From positions 124,001 to 188,000 of the forward strand of contig NZ_SZTO01000010.1 of NCBI RefSeq assembly GCF_013369385.1: a DNA stretch of 64,000 nt, given 5' to 3'. Source of the DNA: Vibrio sp. 05-20-BW147. GTDB lineage: Bacteria > Pseudomonadota > Gammaproteobacteria > Enterobacterales > Vibrionaceae. Positions 59,507-64,000 of this stretch are shown piece after piece. Numbering within the stretch: position 1 is the first letter of the stretch; each line of letters begins with the position of its first letter. Position numbers and translations under genes: made by a program. The notes below the pieces were generated by a model. The model saw only the letters and a list, made by a program, of their open reading frames with translations, was not told the DNA's origin and made no database searches.

Positions 59507-60900
59507 TACAGCCTCCCTAATTGTTTATGCCAAACGGTTTGGTTGTTTCCCTGACGAGAGATCCACACCAAGGTTGTTTGTTTATCCGCGACAGTGAACA
59601 AATAATCTTTGTCACCCGATGTCAGCGTTTGTTCCCCAGAACGTAACACGGTTGTCATGACATTCACTTTCGCTGGCAATGTTTGCCAACTGCGCGTGTC
59701 TGGTTGCTCAGTCAACGCATTCCAAACGTTGAACAGTAAATTGCCTACGTCATCACCTTGCGCCGCCTCTTTGCGCAGTTGGTCTTTAGCAACAACACGT
59801 AAAGCTTGGCGAATCACCATCGATGGCAGGCGTTCACTTAAGTCATACTTCGCCATCTGGTCGACATCCACCAAAAGATGACTCTCCAGAGCTTTTTGAT
59901 TTAAACGTAGTGGTGCAAAACGCTCACTGTTTTGGCTTGGATAATAAGGCAGCGCGAGAGAATACAGTGCTCCAACACCTCGACTGTCATAAACAGGTAA
60001 ATCTATCCGCCAGCCTTGTAGCGCTTCAACAACGCCTTGTTCTTCAATAACAATCACGCGGCCTTGTCCACCCTCCAACGTGTCGTTGTGCTTACCATAG
60101 TGTTTTTCTAACTTGGCCAAATCTTCACGCATGCCCAGCTTTTTCGCCACCAGCATGGTTCTTTCAATCACCGCAGGGTTATTGGGACTCACCGCCAAGG
60201 CTCTGCGGTAGTCAACATAAGCACCATTGAGATCTTTTGAGGCTTCATACAAAAGACCCGAGAGGAAAAACAGATAACCATTTTGCACCGATTGTAAGGT
60301 TTTTCCTGCATCAGGGTAGTTCGCCAGCACACTGCCTAAATTGGTCGACATGCCATTTTTTTGCATATCACGCTCAGCCGACTGGAGATCATCTTCACGT
60401 ACTTTACGCGCGGCTTCCTGAACTTGATTGGCACGACGCATTTCAACCAATGCGCCTTCCAAACTATTCTGCTGGAGGTAGTTCAAACCAAGATACAAAT
60501 GAAGAAAGCCCAGCTCATAATCCGCTGGCGTATAGTTGTTCAGGTTGTCGTTAACGGCGAGCGAACCAATACTGGTCGCAGTTTGTGACAAGGAAATTTT
60601 GGCTAAGTCTTGCCATTCACGTACCGCCACATCGCTCGCTTCTAAGGCTGTTTTACTCTCAGGATAATCCTCAGAAAGAAACGCCACTCGGCCCCTTTCC
60701 ATATTGTCGAGAATATTACCTGCCATCCCTTCCGTTTGCGCTTCTATGGCTTGTGAATAATGGCCACTTTTTACCGCCTGATAAACAGCACGGTTTTGTT
60801 GACTGTAGTGGCTGAAAAGATTACCGGCAGACATATTCGCACACCCTGTCATCAGCAGGGTAAAAACCAGTACACCAACTCGTTTCCGGTATTGCTTCAC
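59506..60900 (-). CDS. COG3014-family TPR lipoprotein
   Basis: A 464-residue lipoprotein (lipobox LLMTGC at about 15–20). The N-terminal half has helical TPR-like repeats (SHYSQQNRAVYQAVKSGHYS, ELGFLHLYLGLNYLQQNSLE, GLLYEASKDLNGAYVDYRRA). The C-terminal half is β-rich and unrecognised. It belongs to the COG3014 group of uncharacterised proteins. It is inserted between hinT and ycfL, where E. coli has no gene, and is coupled to ycfL by a TAATG overlap. That ties it to the lpoB operon. The hairpin just upstream implies its own promoter. Confidence 0.8.
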   Translation of the reverse strand: MKQYRKRVGVLVFTLLMTGCANMSAGNLFSHYSQQNRAVYQAVKSGHYSQAIEAQTEGMAGNILDNMERGRVAFLSEDYPESKTALEASDVAVREWQDLAKISLSQTATSIGSLAVNDNLNNYTPADYELGFLHLYLGLNYLQQNSLEGALVEMRRANQVQEAARKVREDDLQSAERDMQKNGMSTNLGSVLANYPDAGKTLQSVQNGYLFFLSGLLYEASKDLNGAYVDYRRALAVSPNNPAVIERTMLVAKKLGMREDLAKLEKHYGKHNDTLEGGQGRVIVIEEQGVVEALQGWRIDLPVYDSRGVGALYSLALPYYPSQNSERFAPLRLNQKALESHLLVDVDQMAKYDLSERLPSMVIRQALRVVAKDQLRKEAAQGDDVGNLLFNVWNALTEQPDTRSWQTLPAKVNVMTTVLRSGEQTLTSGDKDYLFTVADKQTTLVWISRQGNNQTVWHKQLGRL

Positions 60901-60925
60901 TGGTCACTCCAAAAAAGTGTTCAAT

Positions 60926-60952
60926 ACAAAAACGGCCAGTCCATAACTGGCC
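60926..60952 (-). terminator. Terminator/attenuator after hinT
   Basis: Stem GGCCAGT / ACTGGCC with a 5-base loop and T-rich tail on the minus strand, between hinT and the COG3014 gene. Confidence 0.8.
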
Positions 60953-60965
60953 GCGCATCTGTCAT

Positions 60966-61316
60966 TTAGCCCAATAGCATTGGACCCAGTGGCTTACCGC
61001 CCACTAAATGCATATGGATATGGTAAACCTCTTGGCCACCATGGGCATTGCAGTTGACGATCAAGCGATAACCATCTTCTGCAATACCTTCTTCCTTTGC
61101 GAGTTGTTTTGCAACAGTGAACATGCGGCCCATCATCGCTTCGTCATCGACTTCAACATCATTCACTGTTGGAATCAGTTTATTTGGAATAATCAGGATG
61201 TGCTTAGGGGCGCGTGGGTTAATGTCACGAAACGCCGTAACCAGTTCGTCTTGAAATAGAATTTGAGCAGGGATTTCCTTGCGAATGATTTTGCTAAAGA
61301 TAGTTTCTTCGGCCAT
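60966..61316 (-). CDS. hinT: HIT-family purine nucleoside phosphoramidase
   Basis: A 116-residue histidine-triad protein that hydrolyses AMP-lysine and other phosphoramidates. The start is ATG 61316 ([20 protein letters not shown]). The active-site triad is [12 protein letters not shown]. Others are [18 protein letters not shown] and [12 protein letters not shown]. coli hinT also heads the hinT–ycfL–lpoB–thiK block, so the order is ancestral. Confidence 0.95.
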   Translation of the reverse strand: MAEETIFSKIIRKEIPAQILFQDELVTAFRDINPRAPKHILIIPNKLIPTVNDVEVDDEAMMGRMFTVAKQLAKEEGIAEDGYRLIVNCNAHGGQEVYHIHMHLVGGKPLGPMLLG

Positions 61317-61551
61317 GTGTACTCCATAACGTCTCAGTTTAACCGCACCAGTATGCGCCAACGTTCACTTCTTCTCAATAAAAAACAGTGTTCAAGTAAC
61401 ATTATCAACAGAACATCCTGCTATAAACTCTTTTTTGTCGCCCTCGCCACAAAATGCTCATCACGATCTCAATACAATGATGTCAATTTTGTTAGTTTTT
61501 TGAGACGGCTTCCGTTTCTTTTTTTGTTACACGTGGGAGAGGGCTTAAATT

Positions 61552-63543
61552 ATGCATGGCTCAGTCATTAAAAGGATGTATGCAGGCTTCGCGCTGATCA
61601 TCGTCTTGTTCGTTGTTACAATCACCATCATGACCAATGGCATGAATCAGATTCATTCCAACTTTGAGACCGTTTCGACAAGCTCATTGCCTCTGGTTTC
61701 ATTGTCGAATCAAACCAGCGTTGAACTCTTATCCGCCGATAAATCCTTTAAAGATTTTCTCACTACACAAAACCAAGAGCGCATGATGCAGATGCGTGAA
61801 GAGTTTAGCAAGTCTCAGACCGAGTTTAACCAGACACTCAGCCGTTTAGAAAATGCCAGCAAGGCATACCCAGCACTCGCAGAGTCGTTAGTTCAGTTGA
61901 AAGAAATTGAAAGCAGCTATTTTGCCGAAGCCAATGAAGCGATGAACAACTACGAAGCAATGTTCACCGCTCAAGCAGAAGTGCAAAAATCGTCACGTCG
62001 TTTCCAAAAACTGCACTCTGAGCTGAGCGTTGGCATGAAAGAGTACGTCGATGACCAATCCAGCATATCTGTCAAAGTGATGGCAAAGAGCTATTTCGTC
62101 AAACTCAAAGATGCCGAAGTAATCACCTCAGATGCACTGGCGAGTTCAGATCTAGAGTTTGTAAAAAATGCCGTCAACAAAAACAAGAAAGCGGTCACTC
62201 ATCTGAATTACGCATACCGTGGTCTCACTACCCAACTGCCATCACTAAAAGATGTGTTTAATGCTTCTGTCGAGAAGTTTACGCAAGACGTGGGTCAAAA
62301 AGGGGGCGTACTGGATCAACACGCCAGTTACCTTGAAGCCAAAGATGCCTTGTATGGCAACATTGCCAACCTTGCCATCAAAGTTGACTCAGCAATGCGT
62401 TTGTTGGAAACCTTCACTACAACGGCAACCGACAATCTCAATACCTCTTTGGTGGAAGCGGGTGAAGTGTACGACCAAGGCTTACTCAAAGCGATTGTGA
62501 TTGGCATTGCGGTGACCATTTTCGCAGCAGCTGTGGGTTATCATATTGCCCACAGTGTACGCGAGCCGTTAACGCGCATTCTTTCCACCCTTGAAGGCCT
62601 TGCTGACGGTGATATGACCCAGCGTATCGATATTCGTTACAACAACGAGTTCAGTCGAGTGAGTGGACACATCAATACGTTAGCCGACAGTTTGCATAAT
62701 ATCTTGGTTAAGCTTAATGATGCGGCAGAAAACCTAACCGACACCGCAGCAAACAATGAGCGCACATCTGGCGATGCACAACATCAACTCAACGTTCAAC
62801 GCGAGCAGACCGCCAGCGTGGCGACAGCGATGACCGAAATGAGCCACTCCGTTCAAGAAGTGGCCCAGAGCGCACAAGGCTCACTAGAAATGGTGCAAAA
62901 AGTGGAAACGGCATCTGAATCTGGCCGTACCATCATGAGCAGCAATATCTCGACCATCAATCAGCTCGAAGCTCGTCTTAACGAATCTGTTTGCGCCGTT
63001 TCTGAACTGCAACGAATGAGTGGTCAAATTGGTTCGATACTCGATGTTATTCGCAGTATCGCAGAGCAAACCAACCTACTTGCGCTCAACGCAGCGATCG
63101 AAGCGGCTCGCGCTGGTGAGCAAGGACGGGGTTTTGCTGTGGTTGCTGACGAAGTCCGTGTTTTGGCTTCTAAAACGACACAATCAACCACCGAAATCGA
63201 ATCGATGATCAGCAACTTGCAATCGAGTTCACAATCCGCAAACAGTGTCATTCAAAGCTGTATGAAGGATATGGAAATGTCGGTTGAGCAGGCGTCAAAA
63301 GCCAACGGTGCAATGGAAGAAATTCAAGCACTGATTATCGAGATCAGTCAAATGAGCACGCATATCTCTCAAGCAGCTGCAGAGCAGAGTGAAACCTCTA
63401 CTGCTATCGCTCGTAGTTTGGAAGACATCAATAACATTGCCGACCGCAGTTATCATGCGATGGCAGAAATCGCTTCTACCAGCGAGAACTTATCTAGCTT
63501 AGCAAGTCAGCAAACCGAGCTTGTTCACCGCTTCAAGTTGTAA
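61552..63543 (+). CDS. Methyl-accepting chemotaxis protein
   Basis: A 663-residue inner-membrane chemoreceptor. TM1 ~9–29; a long, α-helical periplasmic region (~30–312), resembling a helical-bundle (HBM-like) sensor rather than Cache; TM2 ~314–334; HAMP ~335–390. The signalling coiled coil has the conserved tip at ~503–540 ([20 protein letters not shown]). The C-terminus ([10 protein letters not shown]) has no CheR pentapeptide. It is followed by a strong terminator and then by the CARF gene. In V. cholerae an MCP gene likewise precedes the DUF1887 gene (from memory). Confidence 0.93.
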   Translation: MHGSVIKRMYAGFALIIVLFVVTITIMTNGMNQIHSNFETVSTSSLPLVSLSNQTSVELLSADKSFKDFLTTQNQERMMQMREEFSKSQTEFNQTLSRLENASKAYPALAESLVQLKEIESSYFAEANEAMNNYEAMFTAQAEVQKSSRRFQKLHSELSVGMKEYVDDQSSISVKVMAKSYFVKLKDAEVITSDALASSDLEFVKNAVNKNKKAVTHLNYAYRGLTTQLPSLKDVFNASVEKFTQDVGQKGGVLDQHASYLEAKDALYGNIANLAIKVDSAMRLLETFTTTATDNLNTSLVEAGEVYDQGLLKAIVIGIAVTIFAAAVGYHIAHSVREPLTRILSTLEGLADGDMTQRIDIRYNNEFSRVSGHINTLADSLHNILVKLNDAAENLTDTAANNERTSGDAQHQLNVQREQTASVATAMTEMSHSVQEVAQSAQGSLEMVQKVETASESGRTIMSSNISTINQLEARLNESVCAVSELQRMSGQIGSILDVIRSIAEQTNLLALNAAIEAARAGEQGRGFAVVADEVRVLASKTTQSTTEIESMISNLQSSSQSANSVIQSCMKDMEMSVEQASKANGAMEEIQALIIEISQMSTHISQAAAEQSETSTAIARSLEDINNIADRSYHAMAEIASTSENLSSLASQQTELVHRFKL

Positions 63544-63586
63544 GGTTCAACAGAAAACGGTCACTAGGCCTATAAAGTCATCGGAT

Positions 63587-63621
63587 AAGGGCAACTTTTG
63601 ACAAAGTTGCCCTTGTTTTTT
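63587..63621 (+). terminator. Terminator of the chemoreceptor gene
   Basis: Perfect 12-bp stem AAGGGCAACTTT / AAAGTTGCCCTT with a 4-base loop and long T-run. Confidence 0.92.
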
Positions 63622-63708
63622 ATGCGCTGTGTCTACATATGAAGATCAGGCGCTTGCACTCTCTTTCACATCCTCATTTTTTGCAAGCCGTACTGAGAAG
63701 GAAATGTT

Positions 63709-64000
63709 ATGGCTGTACACGTTGGTATCATTGATCAGGACCCTGTCAGACTGGTGACTCCTCTCCTCGATCTGCGTACCGTCAGCACTCATATCGTGTT
63801 TATCGGTGATGAGTCTCAACGCGATATGTATCAAAGACTTCATTCTGTGCTTGCTCAGCGTGATATCACTTCCGAACTGTTTGTCATCCCCTCTGTCGTC
63901 GATACTCGTTTGATCAAACAATCTATTCAGGCCTTAGCTGAAGATCTCAAAAGCCGTGGGGAAGATGTCAAACTGAACGCCAGCTGTGGCTTGCGTCATC
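63709..64000 (+). CDS. CARF-domain DUF1887 (Card1/Can2-like) nuclease, 5' part only
   Basis: The first 97 codons of a gene running off the window. ATG 63709 has AAGGA upstream (GAAGGAAATGTT). The protein begins MAVHVGIIDQDPVRLV and has the strand–helix pattern of a CARF Rossmann fold: HIVFIGDE, then a helix, SELFVIPSV, and VKLNASCGLRH, equivalent to the family's N-x-T-G-G ligand loop. This agrees with V. cholerae VC1899, whose structure showed a CARF-like N-domain joined to a PD-(D/E)xK nuclease. Relatives (Card1, Can2) are activated by cyclic oligoadenylates from type III CRISPR. No CRISPR array or cas gene is visible here. Confidence 0.8.
   Translation, partial: MAVHVGIIDQDPVRLVTPLLDLRTVSTHIVFIGDESQRDMYQRLHSVLAQRDITSELFVIPSVVDTRLIKQSIQALAEDLKSRGEDVKLNASCGLRH

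Noticed and set aside
63646..63921. Minus-strand gene at the right end
   Set aside because: The plus strand has a well-spaced ribosome-binding site and a recognisable CARF protein over the same bases.

Overview
The window is a chromosome segment of a gammaproteobacterium, almost certainly a Vibrio. The evidence is gene content and order: gapA–yeaD; ycaR–kdsB next to lpxK–msbA–comEC; lolCDE – PilZ – mfd – csiV; and hinT – (COG3014) – ycfL – lpoB – thiK – ycfP – ndh. The density of chemotaxis receptors and GGDEF proteins and moderate GC agree. The species cannot be fixed from the sequence; a member near V. vulnificus/V. navarrensis is a guess. The window opens inside gapA and closes inside a CARF/DUF1887 gene.

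Layout. 1–3.8 kb: gapA 3' end, yeaD and a Cache-type chemotaxis receptor. 3.8–20.2 kb: an accessory island on the minus strand. It holds a PRMT-like methyltransferase, a formyltransferase-like protein, a phage-tail-collar protein and a giant 3,970-residue repeat protein. That protein ends in a GlyGly-CTERM-like segment followed by an outer-membrane β-barrel. A perfect 108-bp direct repeat (the 3' end of the LruC gene) bounds the island. Its right edge carries a decayed IS5-family element and a degraded second receptor gene. 20–25.5 kb: LruC-domain protein and lipoprotein, a C13-peptidase-like lipoprotein, an amidohydrolase lipoprotein, an 8-bp tandem repeat and 4.5S RNA. 25.8–38 kb: a periplasmic-binding/GGDEF sensor, small housekeeping genes, a cysteine-catabolism pair (Lrp regulator plus PLP enzyme), an OM barrel and an RND efflux pair. 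38–38.6 kb: two tRNA-Tyr genes with a duplicated spacer. 38.6–49.3 kb: diguanylate cyclase, the lipid A/KDO block and the Lol lipoprotein exporter. 49.5–55 kb: PilZ protein, mfd, csiV and an acetyltransferase. 55–61.3 kb: the ndh to hinT block, with a consensus FNR box upstream of ndh. 61.5–64 kb: a chemotaxis receptor and the first 97 codons of a standalone CARF-family protein.

How the genes fit together. Much of the backbone builds the envelope: KDO activation (kdsB), lipid A phosphorylation and flipping (lpxK, msbA), lipoprotein release (lolCDE), and two peptidoglycan-synthase regulators (csiV, lpoB). The island's four genes lie on one strand and its first three are tightly coupled. I infer a surface-protein system in which small enzymes and a collar-fold protein serve the giant adhesin. 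I do not recall a described function for that combination, and it is the best candidate for an undescribed system here. The CARF gene at the right edge is the other gene of special interest.
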